Assembly: GCF_004216695.1 (NCBI RefSeq) | Contig: NZ_SGXC01000003.1 | Coordinates: 1-64,000, forward strand | Direction: 5' to 3' | DNA from: Pigmentiphaga kullae | GTDB taxonomy: Bacteria; Pseudomonadota; Gammaproteobacteria; Burkholderiales; Burkholderiaceae_B | DNA length: 64,000 bases | Shown: piece by piece, positions 27,999 through 40,148 of the stretch | How the letters are laid out: each line of letters starts with the position of its first letter | Numbering within the stretch: position 1 is the stretch's first letter | Notes under the pieces: generated by a model | The model's input: the letters and a program-made list of their open reading frames with translations, nothing else | What the model was told of the DNA's origin: nothing | Database searches by the model: none | Program-made: the position numbers and the translations under genes

Positions 27999-28735
27999 CA
28001 GTCCAGCTTCGCGGACAGGGCGGAGATCAGTGCGGTGCCGGCTGTTTCGGTGCGCAGGATGCGGTCGCCGAAGCGGACGGCGCGTACACCGTGGCGGGTG
28101 GCCAGGGCGTATTCCTCGGGCGACCAGCCGCCTTCGGGGCCGACCAGCAGTTCCAGGTCGGCCGGCGGCGAGGGCAGGTCGCCCAGCCATTCGGTGAGCC
28201 GGACCTCGGCGTCGGGATCGCAGAACACCCGCAGGGTGCCGTCGGGCGCGGGGCGCGACAGCCATTGCTCGGGCGTCAGCGGCGCGGCCACCGCGGGAAC
28301 GCGATTGCGGCCGCACTGCTCGCAGGCGGCGATGGCCACCCGCTGCCAGTGCTGCACCCGCTTTTCCAGGCGCTCGCCCGACAGTTTGAGGATGCTGCGG
28401 GCGGCCGCCAGGGGCTGGATGGCGTGGGCGCCCACTTCCACCGCTTTTTCCACCACCCAGTCCATCTTGTCGCCCGACGGGATGGCCTGCGCCAGCACGA
28501 TGCGGCCAGGCAGCTCGGCCTCGCGCGGGTCGTGGGCGCCCAATTGGGCCGCCGCCGTCCGGCCGTCCACTTCCAGCCGGGCCGGGTACTGGCCGCCCCG
28601 GCCGTCGAACAGGACGATTTCCTGGCCGTCGCGCAGGCGTAGCACGCGCAGGGCATGGTGGGCGATGGGGGCGGGCAGGGCGAGCCGGGCGCCGGCTTGC
28701 AGCGGAAGGTCGACGTGGAAGCGGGGCAAGGGCAT
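27992..28735 (-). CDS. rsmE: 16S rRNA (uracil1498-N3)-methyltransferase
   Basis: 247-residue RsmE: a PUA-like N-terminal domain (residues 1-65, HHALRVLRLRDGQEIVLFDG) and a SPOUT methyltransferase domain with the trefoil-knot cofactor motifs LLVGPEGGWSPEE and RFGDRILRTETAGTALISAL. It methylates U1498 of 16S rRNA using SAM. ATG 28735 (MPLPRFHVDLPL) is preferred because the conserved domain starts there; an upstream in-frame ATG at 28768 would add 11 residues. Neither start has a clear ribosome-binding site. Divergent from tkt. Confidence 0.92.
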   Translation of the reverse strand: MPLPRFHVDLPLQAGARLALPAPIAHHALRVLRLRDGQEIVLFDGRGGQYPARLEVDGRTAAAQLGAHDPREAELPGRIVLAQAIPSGDKMDWVVEKAVEVGAHAIQPLAAARSILKLSGERLEKRVQHWQRVAIAACEQCGRNRVPAVAAPLTPEQWLSRPAPDGTLRVFCDPDAEVRLTEWLGDLPSPPADLELLVGPEGGWSPEEYALATRHGVRAVRFGDRILRTETAGTALISALSAKLDWI

Positions 28736-28773
28736 GGACGAGAGAGCGATGTAACTTTTGACAAGCATGCTGG

Positions 28774-28791
28774 CCCCCGAAAGGGCGGGGG
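28774..28791. repeat. GC-rich hairpin in the rsmE-tkt divergent region
   Basis: CCCCCG (28774-28779) and CGGGGG (28786-28791) form a perfect 6-bp stem with loop AAAGGG, about 70 bases before the tkt start. It could affect either transcript or be an operator; there is no supporting evidence for a choice. Confidence 0.35.
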
Positions 28792-28857
28792 ACTTGTACG
28801 AATGTTAAACTCGAAAGCTTTGTAGCAGCGGGTTTTCCCGCCGGAACGAGTGTCTTC

Positions 28858-30906
28858 ATGAGCAATCAAGCCGCCTCTCAACTCAATATGGCGGATGCCA
28901 TCCGTGCGCTGTCCATGGATGCCGTCCAGAAGGCCAACTCGGGCCACCCCGGGGCGCCGATGGGCATGGCGGAAATCGCCCTTGCGCTCTGGCATGGACA
29001 CCTGCGCCACAATCCGGCGAATCCCGCCTGGGCCGACCGCGACCGCTTCGTGCTGTCCAACGGCCACGGCTCGATGCTGATCTATTCGCTGCTGCATCTC
29101 ACGGGCTACGACCTGTCCATCGACGAGCTGCGCAATTTCCGCCAGATGCATTCCAAGACCCCGGGCCATCCCGAGGTCGGCATCACCCCGGGGGTCGAGA
29201 CCACCACCGGCCCGCTGGGCCAGGGCGTGTCCAATGCCGTGGGCATGGCGCTGGCCGAGGCGCTGCTGGCGGCCGAGTTCAACCGTCCGGGCCTGCCCAT
29301 CGTCGACCACTTCACCTATGCCTTCGTCGGCGACGGCTGCCTGATGGAAGGCATCTCGCACGAAGTCGCCTCGCTGGCCGGCACGCTCAAGCTGTCCAAG
29401 CTGGTCGTGCTGTACGACTCGAACGGCATCTCCATCGACGGCGAGATCAAGTACTGGTTCGCCGACGATACCGCCAAGCGTTTCGAGGCCTACGGCTGGA
29501 ACGTGATCCGCAACGTCGACGGCCACGATGCCAAGGCCGTCGAGGCCGCCATCGCCCAGGCCAAGTCGCAGGCCGGCAGGCACGGCGGCCCGACGCTGAT
29601 CGAGTGCCGCACCGTCATCGGCAAGGGCGCGCCCACCATGGCCGGTACCGACAAGGTCCACGGCTCGCCGCTGGGCGACAAGGAAATCGCCGCCACCCGC
29701 GAAGCCATCGGCTGGCCCTACGCGCCCTTCGAGATCCCGGCCGAGGTCTACGCGTTCTGGGACGGCAAGGCCAAGGGCGCGCAAACGGAAGGCGCCTGGA
29801 ACGACCTGTTCGCCAAGTACGCCGCCCAGTTCCCCGAGCAGGCCGCCGAGTTCGAGCGCCGCATGCGGGGCGACCTGCCGGCCGAGTTCGCCGAGAAGTT
29901 CGCTCAGTTCCTGGCCGAGACCAACCAGAAGCAGGAAACCGTCGCCACCCGCAAGGCCTCGCAGTTCGCCATCACGGCGCTGGCCGGCATGCTGCCCGAG
30001 CTGCTGGGCGGGTCGGCCGACCTGACCGGTTCCAACTACACCGACTGGAAGGGCGTGGCGCCGGTGCGCGCCGGCAAGGACGGCATCGAATTCGGCCGCC
30101 ACATCAACTATGGCGTGCGCGAGTTCGGCATGGCCGCCATCATGAACGGCATCGCGCTGCACGGCGGCTACCTGCCGTTCGGCGGCACCTTCCTGACTTT
30201 CTCCGACTATTCCCGCAATGCCCTGCGCATGGCGGCGCTGATGAAGCAGCGCGTGGTGCACGTCTTCACGCACGACTCCATCGGCCTGGGCGAGGACGGC
30301 CCCACCCACCAGTCCATCGAGCACGCGGCCAGCCTGCGCCTGATCCCCAACCTGGCGGTCTGGCGTCCCTGCGATACCACCGAGACCGCGGTGGCCTGGG
30401 GCGCGGCCGTCGAGCGTCCGGCCAGCATAGGCATGGATGTGCATGCCGGCGGTCCGTCGGCGCTGCTGCTGTCGCGCCAGAACCTGCCTTTCGTCGAGCG
30501 CGACCAGGCCACCATCGCGAACATCTCGCGCGGTGGCTACGTGCTGCGCGATGCGCTCAACCCGCGCGCCGTGATCATCGCCACCGGATCGGAAGTCGCG
30601 CTGGCGCTGGCCGCGCAAGAGGCGCTGGCCAAGGACGAGATCTTCGTGCGCGTGGTGTCCATGCCGTGCACGCAGGTCTTCGACAGGCAGGACGACGCCT
30701 GGCGCCAGCACGTGCTGCCGCGCAGCCTGCCGCGGGTGGCGGTCGAGGCCGGGGTCACCGACTACTGGCGCAAGTATGTGGGACTGGACGGCGAGGTCGT
30801 GGGGATCGACACCTACGGCGAATCCGCGCCGGCCGGCGTGTTGTTCAAGCATTTCGGATTCACCGCCGAACGGGTCGTCGAAGCCGTCCGGAAGCTGGTG
30901 GGCTGA
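28858..30906 (+). CDS. tkt: transketolase
   Basis: 682-residue transketolase, full length. ThDP/Mg motif [18 protein letters not shown] (about 159) with the downstream NSNGI-type residues ([11 protein letters not shown]), pyrimidine-domain segments [12 protein letters not shown] and the phosphate-binding SRQNLP. It transfers two-carbon ketol units between sugar phosphates in the pentose-phosphate pathway. It heads a same-strand run tkt-gap-pgk-pyk-fba-purC. A 57-base gap separates it from gap, so internal promoters are possible. Confidence 0.96.
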   Translation: MSNQAASQLNMADAIRALSMDAVQKANSGHPGAPMGMAEIALALWHGHLRHNPANPAWADRDRFVLSNGHGSMLIYSLLHLTGYDLSIDELRNFRQMHSKTPGHPEVGITPGVETTTGPLGQGVSNAVGMALAEALLAAEFNRPGLPIVDHFTYAFVGDGCLMEGISHEVASLAGTLKLSKLVVLYDSNGISIDGEIKYWFADDTAKRFEAYGWNVIRNVDGHDAKAVEAAIAQAKSQAGRHGGPTLIECRTVIGKGAPTMAGTDKVHGSPLGDKEIAATREAIGWPYAPFEIPAEVYAFWDGKAKGAQTEGAWNDLFAKYAAQFPEQAAEFERRMRGDLPAEFAEKFAQFLAETNQKQETVATRKASQFAITALAGMLPELLGGSADLTGSNYTDWKGVAPVRAGKDGIEFGRHINYGVREFGMAAIMNGIALHGGYLPFGGTFLTFSDYSRNALRMAALMKQRVVHVFTHDSIGLGEDGPTHQSIEHAASLRLIPNLAVWRPCDTTETAVAWGAAVERPASIGMDVHAGGPSALLLSRQNLPFVERDQATIANISRGGYVLRDALNPRAVIIATGSEVALALAAQEALAKDEIFVRVVSMPCTQVFDRQDDAWRQHVLPRSLPRVAVEAGVTDYWRKYVGLDGEVVGIDTYGESAPAGVLFKHFGFTAERVVEAVRKLVG

Positions 30907-31974
<1,068 letters not shown>

Positions 31975-31976
31975 GC

Positions 31977-33179
31977 ATGAGCAAGGTCATCACGCTGGCC
32001 GATCTGGCGGCCAAGGGGAAACTGGACGGCAAGCGGGTGTTCATCCGCGCCGATCTGAACGTGCCCCAGGACGACCAGGGCAACATCACCGAAGACACGC
32101 GCATCCGGGCGTCGGTGCCGGGCATCCGCCTGGCGCTGGACGCCGGCGCCGCCGTCATGGTGACCTCGCACCTGGGCCGTCCCACCGAAGGCACCCTGAC
32201 GCCCGCCGATTCGCTGGCGGTGGTGGCCGAGCGCCTGTCCGAGCTGCTGGGCAAGCCCGTGCGGCTCGTGGCGGACTGGGTCGACGGCGTGTCCGTCGCG
32301 CCCGGTGAGGTCGTGCTGCTCGAGAACTGCCGCGTCAACAAAGGCGAGAAAAAGGACGACGACGCGCTGGCTCGCAAGATGGCCGCGCTGTGCGACGTCT
32401 ACGTCAACGACGCTTTCGGCACCGCGCACCGCGCGGAAGCCACCACGCACGGCATCGCCCGCTACGCGCCGGTGGCCTGCGCCGGCCCGCTGCTGGCGGC
32501 CGAGCTGGACGCCCTGGGCCGGGCGCTGAGCGCGCCCAAGCGGCCGCTGGTGGCCATCGTGGCCGGCTCCAAGGTCTCCACCAAGCTGACCATCCTCAAA
32601 AGCCTGGCCGACAAGGTCGACCAGCTCATCGTGGGCGGCGGCATCGCCAACACCTTCATGCTGGCCAAGGGCCTGCCCATCGGCAAGTCGCTGGCCGAGC
32701 CCGACCTGCTGAACGAGGCCAGGGCCATCATCGAGGTCATGGAAAAGCGCGGCGCCGCCGTGCCCATCCCGACCGACGTGGTGTGCGCCAAGACCTTCGC
32801 CGCCGATGCGCCGGCCGAGACCAAGTCCGCCGATGCCGTCGCAGCCGACGACCTGATCCTGGACATCGGCCCCGTTACGTCCGAACGCCTGGCGCAATTG
32901 CTCAAGGCGGCCGGCACCATCGTCTGGAACGGCCCCGTGGGCGTGTTCGAGTTCGACGCCTTCTCGCATGGCACCGAAACGCTGGCCCGCGCCATCGCGG
33001 CCTCGCCGGCGTTCTCGATCGCCGGCGGCGGCGACACGCTGGCCGCGATCGCCAAGTATGGCATCGCGGACCAGGTTGGCTACATCTCGACCGGTGGCGG
33101 TGCCTTCCTCGAGTTCCTGGAAGGCAAGGCCCTGCCCGCGGTCGCCATCTTGGAGGAGCGCGCCGCTCAAGGCGCCTGA
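31977..33179 (+). CDS. pgk: phosphoglycerate kinase
   Basis: 400-residue PGK: substrate-binding RADLNVPQD and [32 protein letters not shown] and the nucleotide-binding [14 protein letters not shown] near the C-terminus. It makes ATP from 1,3-bisphosphoglycerate. ATG 31977 is two bases beyond the gap stop, so gap and pgk are translationally linked. Full-length for the family. Confidence 0.96.
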   Translation: MSKVITLADLAAKGKLDGKRVFIRADLNVPQDDQGNITEDTRIRASVPGIRLALDAGAAVMVTSHLGRPTEGTLTPADSLAVVAERLSELLGKPVRLVADWVDGVSVAPGEVVLLENCRVNKGEKKDDDALARKMAALCDVYVNDAFGTAHRAEATTHGIARYAPVACAGPLLAAELDALGRALSAPKRPLVAIVAGSKVSTKLTILKSLADKVDQLIVGGGIANTFMLAKGLPIGKSLAEPDLLNEARAIIEVMEKRGAAVPIPTDVVCAKTFAADAPAETKSADAVAADDLILDIGPVTSERLAQLLKAAGTIVWNGPVGVFEFDAFSHGTETLARAIAASPAFSIAGGGDTLAAIAKYGIADQVGYISTGGGAFLEFLEGKALPAVAILEERAAQGA

Positions 33180-33183
33180 CCCT

Positions 33184-34632
<1,449 letters not shown>

Positions 34633-34666
34633 GCGCGGCATTACAACTTTCAATCAGGAGTTCACA

Positions 34667-35731
34667 ATGGCACTCGTTTCCATGCGTCAACTGCTCGACC
34701 ATGCGGCAGAAAACGGTTACGGCATCCCGGCATTCAACGTCAACAACCTGGAACAGGTCCAGGCCATCATGGAAGCCGCCGACGAGACCAACAGCCCGGT
34801 CATCATGCAGGCCTCGGCCGGCGCCCGCAAATATGCCGGCGAAGGCTTCCTGAAGGCCCTGATCGCCGCAGCGGTCGAGTCCTATCCCCATATTCCCGTC
34901 GTGATGCACCAGGACCACGGCCAGTCGCCCGACGTCTGCAAGGGCGCCATCGCCATGGGCTTCTCCAGCGTGATGATGGACGGCTCGCTGCTGGCCGACG
35001 GCAAGACCATCGCCGACTACGACTACAACGTCGACGTCACCACCAAGGTCGTGCAGATGGCCCACGTGCAGGGCATCTCGGTCGAAGGCGAGCTGGGCTG
35101 CCTGGGCTCGCTCGAAACCATGAAGGGCGACAAGGAAGACGGCCACGGCGCCGAGGGCACGATGACCCGTGAACAGCTGCTGACCGACCCCGAGCAGGCC
35201 GCCGACTTCGCCAAGCGCACCCAGATCGACGCGCTGGCCATCGCCATCGGCACCAGCCACGGCGCCTACAAGTTCTCGCGCAAGCCCAGCGGCGACATCC
35301 TGGCCATCGAGCGCATCAAGGAAATCCACCGCCGCCTGCCGACCACCCACCTGGTGATGCACGGCAGCTCCAGCGTGCCGCAGGACCTGCTGGCCGAGAT
35401 CCGCGAATTCGGCGGCGACATGAAGGAAACCTACGGCGTGCCGGTCGAGGAAATCCAGGAAGCCATCAAGCACGGCGTGCGCAAGATCAACATCGACACC
35501 GACATCCGCCTGGCGATGACGGGCGCGATCCGCCGCTTCCTGGCCGAGAATCCCTCGAAGTTCGACCCGCGCGAATATCTCAAGCCCGCACGCGCCGCCG
35601 CCAAGAAGATCTGCGTCGAACGCTACAACCAGTTCGGCACCGCCGGCAACGCCAGCAAGATCAAGGCCGTTCCGCTGTCGCAGATCGCCGCCGACTACGC
35701 CTCCGGCAAGCTCGCTCAAATCGTCAAATAA
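34667..35731 (+). CDS. fba: class II fructose-1,6-bisphosphate aldolase
   Basis: 354-residue zinc aldolase of the CbbA/long class II type. Zinc ligands lie in [19 protein letters not shown] and [18 protein letters not shown] and [16 protein letters not shown] bind the phosphates. It interconverts fructose-1,6-bisphosphate with triose phosphates. A CAGGAG site precedes the ATG. It follows pyk by 34 bases in the glycolytic run; the family is also used in gluconeogenesis. Confidence 0.95.
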   Translation: MALVSMRQLLDHAAENGYGIPAFNVNNLEQVQAIMEAADETNSPVIMQASAGARKYAGEGFLKALIAAAVESYPHIPVVMHQDHGQSPDVCKGAIAMGFSSVMMDGSLLADGKTIADYDYNVDVTTKVVQMAHVQGISVEGELGCLGSLETMKGDKEDGHGAEGTMTREQLLTDPEQAADFAKRTQIDALAIAIGTSHGAYKFSRKPSGDILAIERIKEIHRRLPTTHLVMHGSSSVPQDLLAEIREFGGDMKETYGVPVEEIQEAIKHGVRKINIDTDIRLAMTGAIRRFLAENPSKFDPREYLKPARAAAKKICVERYNQFGTAGNASKIKAVPLSQIAADYASGKLAQIVK

Positions 35732-35759
35732 GCACTCAACCGTCGAAGCAGGCCGCATC

Positions 35760-36644
35760 ATGTCCGCACCGCTCTACCAGTCCACCATCCGTTCCCTGCC
35801 GCTGCTGGCGCGCGGCAAAGTGCGCGACATGTATGCTGTCGGCGACGACAAGCTCCTGATCGTCACCACCGACCGCCTGTCCGCCTTCGACGTCATCCTG
35901 GACGATCCGATCCCGGGCAAGGGCGAGGTGCTGAACTCGCTCACCAACTTCTGGCTGGGCCGGCTCGGCAGCATCATCCCCAACCACCTGACCGGGGTCG
36001 AACCCGAAAGCGTCGTCGCCGCCGACGAACGCGACCAGGTCGCGGGCCGCGCGGTGGTGGTCAAGCGCCTCAAGCCGGTGCTGGTGGAAGCGGTGGTGCG
36101 CGGCTACCTGATCGGCTCGGGCTGGAAGGACTACCAGGACACCGGCGGCGTCTGCGGCATCAAGCTGCCGGAAGGGCTGGTGCAGGCGCAGAAGCTGCCC
36201 GCGCCCATCTTCACGCCGGCGGCCAAGGCCGAACTGGGTTCGCACGACGAGAACGTCAGCTTCGAGCACGTGGTCAAGGAAGTGGGCCCGCAGCTGGCCG
36301 AGCAGATCCGCGAAGTCTCGCTGCGCATCTACCAGTTGGCGTCCGAGTATGCCGCCCAGCGCGGCATCATCATCGCCGACACCAAGTTCGAATACGGCCT
36401 GGACGAGAACGGCGTGCTGCACCTGATGGACGAGGTGCTGACGCCCGATTCGTCGCGCTTCTGGCCGGCCGATTCCTACGTGCCGGGCAGCAGCCCGCCG
36501 TCGTTCGACAAGCAGTTCGTGCGCGACTGGCTGGAAACCCAGCCCTGGGACAAGACCGCTCCCGCGCCGCGGCTGCCGCAGAACGTGCTGGAGCGCACGT
36601 CGGACAAATACCGCGAAGCGCGGGTCCGGCTGGTCGGGGTCTGA
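35760..36644 (+). CDS. purC: phosphoribosylaminoimidazole-succinocarboxamide synthase (SAICAR synthetase)
   Basis: 294-residue PurC of the long type (about 300 aa). [20 protein letters not shown] and [21 protein letters not shown] at the N-terminus, [18 protein letters not shown] in the middle, ADTKFEYG and [14 protein letters not shown] for nucleotide/Mg binding. It joins CAIR and aspartate with ATP in purine synthesis. It ends the run that starts at tkt and is followed by a strong terminator. purE and purK lie 13 kb away. Confidence 0.96.
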   Translation: MSAPLYQSTIRSLPLLARGKVRDMYAVGDDKLLIVTTDRLSAFDVILDDPIPGKGEVLNSLTNFWLGRLGSIIPNHLTGVEPESVVAADERDQVAGRAVVVKRLKPVLVEAVVRGYLIGSGWKDYQDTGGVCGIKLPEGLVQAQKLPAPIFTPAAKAELGSHDENVSFEHVVKEVGPQLAEQIREVSLRIYQLASEYAAQRGIIIADTKFEYGLDENGVLHLMDEVLTPDSSRFWPADSYVPGSSPPSFDKQFVRDWLETQPWDKTAPAPRLPQNVLERTSDKYREARVRLVGV

Positions 36645-36673
36645 TCGCCGGCTTGTGCCAGACAGGAGGATGG

Positions 36674-36707
36674 CGGGCAGGATGGAAACATCCTGCCCGT
36701 TGTTTTT
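36674..36707 (+). terminator. strong intrinsic terminator after purC
   Basis: Perfect 11-bp stem CGGGCAGGATG (36674-36684) / CATCCTGCCCG (36689-36699) with a GAAA tetraloop, followed by TTGTTTTT. It should end the tkt-to-purC transcripts. Confidence 0.9.
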
Positions 36708-36737
36708 CTTCCTGATGTCATGGCATAGAATATTTCC

Positions 36738-37097
36738 ATGACCGCCGCCCTTGCCTTCGATACCTTGCAGTATTCCAAGCGCCTGCAGCAGGCAGGCGTG
36801 GCGGCGCCCTTGGCGGATGCGCAAGCCGAGGCGCTGGCGCAGGTGTTGACGACCGGTATGGACGCCTTGGCCACGCGGGCGGATCTCGAACGAGTCACGC
36901 TGGCCACACGCGCCGATCTCGAACGAGTGGAAACCGGCCTCAAGGGCGATATCCGGGCCTTGGAAAGCCGGTTGGTCAGCTCGGAAGGCCAACTGAGGTC
37001 TGAACTCCGCTTGCTCGAACAGCGCATGACCATCAAGCTTGGCTCGCTGCTGGTGGTGGCGGTGGGAGCAATGACTGCCCTGAACAAGCTGCTCTGA
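36738..37097 (+). CDS. DUF1640-like coiled-coil protein with C-terminal transmembrane helix
   Basis: 119-residue protein. Residues about 35-95 form a coiled coil containing a tandem repeat (LATRADLERV twice, about 44-63); residues 97-116 (LGSLLVVAVGAMTALNKLL) form one transmembrane segment, so it is tail-anchored. This is the layout of the DUF1640/CCDC90 group; function unknown. A TAGAAT -10-like box ends only six bases before the ATG, so the message may be leaderless. The repeats and base use look normal for the region. Its 3' end nearly meets the converging GntR gene. Confidence 0.7.
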   Translation: MTAALAFDTLQYSKRLQQAGVAAPLADAQAEALAQVLTTGMDALATRADLERVTLATRADLERVETGLKGDIRALESRLVSSEGQLRSELRLLEQRMTIKLGSLLVVAVGAMTALNKLL

Positions 37098-37098
37098 A

Positions 37099-37830
37099 TC
37101 AGATCAGGGCGATCTCCAGCCTGACCGCATCTCCCCGGTATATCCCTTCCCCTACGTAGATCAGCTTGCCCGACGTGTCGATGGCGCGCCGCACGACGTG
37201 CGCCACCGGCGCGTTCAGCGGCAGTTCCAGCAGCGCGGCCATTTCGCGGTCGGCGCTGCCCAGGGTCATGATCTGGTTGGCCCGCGCGATGCGCTTGCCG
37301 GCGATCTCGTGCAGGATGGGCAGGGTGGCTTCGTGCCGGAACCGTTCGGGGGGGCCTTGTTTGAACAGTTCGCTGTCCAGGATGAAGCGGGCCGCCAGGT
37401 AGGGATGGCCGTCGCGCGCGTGCACCCGGCGCATCATGGTGTAGTGTTCGGCCGGTTCGCCCTCGCCGGCGGCGAAGGCGGGCAGTTCGTCCAGGTCCCG
37501 CTGCTCCAGGACCTCGATGTCCGCTCCCTCGTGGGCCGAGATCAGCGAGGCCCAGTCAATGGCCAGCCGGTGCGCGCTGCGCTCCTTGGGCGTCCTGCGC
37601 ACGAAGCTGCCCTTGGCGCGGAAGCGCTCGATCAGCCCTTCGTCCTCCAGCACGCCCAGCGCCTCGCGTATGGTGCCGCGCGCCACCTCGAAGTCCACGG
37701 CAAGGTCCGCCACGTTGGGGATGCGGCCGCCCACCGGCCAGTCGCCGGTGATGATCTTGTTGCGGAACAGCGATGCCAGCTGCAGATAGCGCGCCATCCG
37801 GTCTAGCGTGGTGTCGGTGAATGAGGACAT
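37099..37830 (-). CDS. GntR family transcriptional regulator, HutC/UTRA subfamily
   Basis: 243-residue regulator. The winged helix-turn-helix lies at about 15-80 (VADLAVDFEVARGTIREALGV, EDEGLIERFRAKGSFV) and the ligand-binding UTRA domain at about 95-240 (MMRRVHARDGHPYLAARFIL, VVRRAIDTSGKLIYVGEGIY). UTRA regulators are usually repressors released by a pathway metabolite. It is the last gene of the minus-strand aromatic cluster and so is the prime candidate for its control; a matching operator could be the dyad at 45351-45400. ATG 37830 was chosen by domain start. Confidence 0.87.
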   Translation of the reverse strand: MSSFTDTTLDRMARYLQLASLFRNKIITGDWPVGGRIPNVADLAVDFEVARGTIREALGVLEDEGLIERFRAKGSFVRRTPKERSAHRLAIDWASLISAHEGADIEVLEQRDLDELPAFAAGEGEPAEHYTMMRRVHARDGHPYLAARFILDSELFKQGPPERFRHEATLPILHEIAGKRIARANQIMTLGSADREMAALLELPLNAPVAHVVRRAIDTSGKLIYVGEGIYRGDAVRLEIALI

Positions 37831-37919
37831 GGGTCGGAAGCCTGGTTCGGGAACTGCGGTCGGCCCGGGAAGGCCGACCGCGATTATTCCATCTCCGCCA
37901 TTATCCTGCGGACCGTCCA

Positions 37920-38924
37920 TCATTCGGGCCGGATGTTCAATTCGCGCGCGAGCCGGCCGAAGGCCGGGATATCGTGTTCCACCGTGGACCGCATTTCCTC
38001 GGGGGTGCCCTGCGCGGGCTGGAAGCCGTTGTCCGCCAGTTTCGCCCGGATAGCCGTATCGGCCAACACTTGGCGGATGGTGCCCGACAGGCGGTCGCGG
38101 ATCGCGGCGGACGTGCCGGCCGGCAGGGCGAAGCCGAAATAGGTGTTGGGGATGGTGTTCTCGTCGCCACCGATCTCGCTCACGGCGGGGACGTCCGGCA
38201 ACAGCGGGAAGCGGTGGCTGCCGCCCACCAGCAGGGGGCGCACGCGGCCTTCGCGGATCGCGCCCAGGGCCGGTCCGATGGTGACCAGGGCCATGTCGAC
38301 CTCGCCGGCCATCGCCGCGGTCAGCGCCGGCGCGCCGCCCTTGTAGGGCACGTGGGTCAGCTGTATGCCCAGGCGCGAGCACAGCGACTCGGTGCCCAGC
38401 TGGGTCATGCTGCCGTTGCCGAAGCTGGCATAGGTCAGGCGGCCGGGCTGCTTGTGCGCGGCGGCGACGAATTCCCGCATGGTCTTGGCTGGCTGCTTCG
38501 AGCCGGCCACCAGCACATAGGGTCCCCAGACCGCGATGCCCACGTACGAGAAGTCCTTCAGCGGATCGTAGGGCAGTTTCTTGTACAGGCTGGGGTTGAT
38601 GCCCAGCGCGCCGCGGTCCACGAACAGCAGGGTATAGCCGTCGGGCGCGGCCTTGGCCACGGCTTCGGTGCCGATCAGGCCGTTGGCGCCGGGCCGGTTG
38701 TCGACCACCACGGGCTGGCCCAGTTTTTCCGCCAGTTGCTGGGCTACCAGCCGGGCGTTGGAGTCGGCGCCGGCGCCGGCGGGGAAGGGCACGATGACGC
38801 GGATGGCGCGCGTGGGGTAGGTCTCGCCCTGGCCGCGCGCGGCGCCGGCCGCGCCCAGGGCCAGGCCGGCGCTGGCGGCGATGAAGCCGCGGCGGGTGAT
38901 CGAAGTGTCGCGATGATCTTGCAT
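37920..38924 (-). CDS. Bug-type periplasmic receptor with Tat-like signal
   Basis: 334-residue solute-binding protein of the tripartite tricarboxylate transporter receptor (Bug) family: YPTRAIRVIVPFPAGAGADS, VVDNRPGANGLIGTEAVAKA and PDGYTLLF are hallmark segments. The leader has ITRRGFIAASAGLALG, a twin-arginine motif, so export may be by Tat instead of Sec. Within the aromatic cluster it probably binds an aromatic or phenylpropenoic acid; no TctAB membrane genes are present nearby. Confidence 0.87.
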   Translation of the reverse strand: MQDHRDTSITRRGFIAASAGLALGAAGAARGQGETYPTRAIRVIVPFPAGAGADSNARLVAQQLAEKLGQPVVVDNRPGANGLIGTEAVAKAAPDGYTLLFVDRGALGINPSLYKKLPYDPLKDFSYVGIAVWGPYVLVAGSKQPAKTMREFVAAAHKQPGRLTYASFGNGSMTQLGTESLCSRLGIQLTHVPYKGGAPALTAAMAGEVDMALVTIGPALGAIREGRVRPLLVGGSHRFPLLPDVPAVSEIGGDENTIPNTYFGFALPAGTSAAIRDRLSGTIRQVLADTAIRAKLADNGFQPAQGTPEEMRSTVEHDIPAFGRLARELNIRPE

Positions 38925-38939
38925 GAGGTGTCTCCTTTT

Positions 38940-40148
38940 CTATGTGGACGGACCCAGGCCGTCGCCTCCCCGGGCGGCGGCGATTTCCTGGTCCGACAGG
39001 CCGGCCTCGGCCAGGATCGAGGCGGTTTGTTCGCCCAGCGTGGGCGGAGGATAGCGGCTGGGCGGACGCTGGCCGTCGTAGCGGATCGGCCGGCTCAGCG
39101 CGCGCACCGGCCCCATTTCCGGATGGTGCAGTTCGTGGAAACTGCCGGCGGCCGCGAATTCGGGATCGTCCAGGATGTCGGGCACGGTCAGGACCGGGGC
39201 GTGCGGTACGTCGGCGGCGCGCAGCGCGGCCAGCCAGTGCTCCCGCGGCCGCATGCGGAAGCGCTCGCGCAGCAGGCCCGATAGCGCGTCGAAGTTGGCG
39301 ATGCGCGCGCCGCGGGTGGCGAAGCGCGCATCGTCCCGCAGTTCGGGCATCTCCACCGCCCGCAGCAGGCCTTCCCAGAACTTCGACGGCGACGAGAGCT
39401 GCAGGCCGATGCGCGCGCCGTCGGCGCATTCGAACGCCAGGCTGTGCGAGTAGGACGCGCGCGTGGTTGACCGCATGCGCGTGCCGTCGCGGGTATAGCT
39501 GGCGAAGAAGTCGGGCATGAACGACATGGACGACTCGATCATGTTGACCTCCACCAGCCGGCCCTGTCCGCCGGCCTGCCGGGCGAACAGCGCACCCAGG
39601 ATGCCCTGGCACGCGTACATGCCCGCCAACTGGTCCGAGATGGTGGGCCCGCGCACCTGCGGATCGGACGGATCCAGGAAGGTGTCCAGCATGCCGCTCA
39701 GGGCCTGGCCGATGGTGTCGAAGGCCGGCTGCCCCTCGTGCCGGCTGCCGGGCAGGAAGCCGCCGATGGCGCAATAGATCAGTTGCGGCCGCCGCGTGCG
39801 CAGCGTCTCCCAACCCAGCCCCATCCTGTCCATGACGCCGGGGCGGAAGTTCTCGATCAGCACGTCCGCCGTGTCCACCAGCCGCAGCAGGGCGTCGCGC
39901 CCGGCCCCGGTGCCCAGGTCCAGCTTCACGCTGCGCTTGTTGCGGTTGAACGCGACGAAGTTCGGACTGTACTGGCCGTCGCGGAAGGCGCGGAAGGGGT
40001 CGCCTTCCGGCCGCTCGACCTTGATCACGTCGGCGCCCAGGTCGGCCAGCATCAGGCCGGCGTAGGGGCCGGTGATGAAGTTGCCCAGCTCCAGCACGCG
40101 TATGCCTTGCAGGACGTCGCCGGAGACGGGCGCGGACGCGGCGTTCAT
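38940..40148 (-). CDS. class III CoA-transferase (CaiB/BaiF family)
   Basis: 402-residue family III CoA-transferase. The N-terminal VLELGNFITGPYAGLMLADLG and IKVERPEGDPFR are the family start; the active-site aspartate is expected in the TISDQLAGMYA segment (about 203-213). It moves CoA from a donor acyl-CoA to a carboxylic acid. Beside a feruloyl-CoA-hydratase-like gene it could activate a cinnamic-type acid, replacing the usual CoA ligase (inference). Its ATG overlaps the upstream stop by four bases (40145-40148). Confidence 0.87.
   Translation of the reverse strand: MNAASAPVSGDVLQGIRVLELGNFITGPYAGLMLADLGADVIKVERPEGDPFRAFRDGQYSPNFVAFNRNKRSVKLDLGTGAGRDALLRLVDTADVLIENFRPGVMDRMGLGWETLRTRRPQLIYCAIGGFLPGSRHEGQPAFDTIGQALSGMLDTFLDPSDPQVRGPTISDQLAGMYACQGILGALFARQAGGQGRLVEVNMIESSMSFMPDFFASYTRDGTRMRSTTRASYSHSLAFECADGARIGLQLSSPSKFWEGLLRAVEMPELRDDARFATRGARIANFDALSGLLRERFRMRPREHWLAALRAADVPHAPVLTVPDILDDPEFAAAGSFHELHHPEMGPVRALSRPIRYDGQRPPSRYPPPTLGEQTASILAEAGLSDQEIAAARGGDGLGPST

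Noticed and set aside
28758-28763. TTGACA as a -35 box for tkt
   Set aside because: No -10 element at 16-18 bases downstream; that position holds the GC-rich hairpin.
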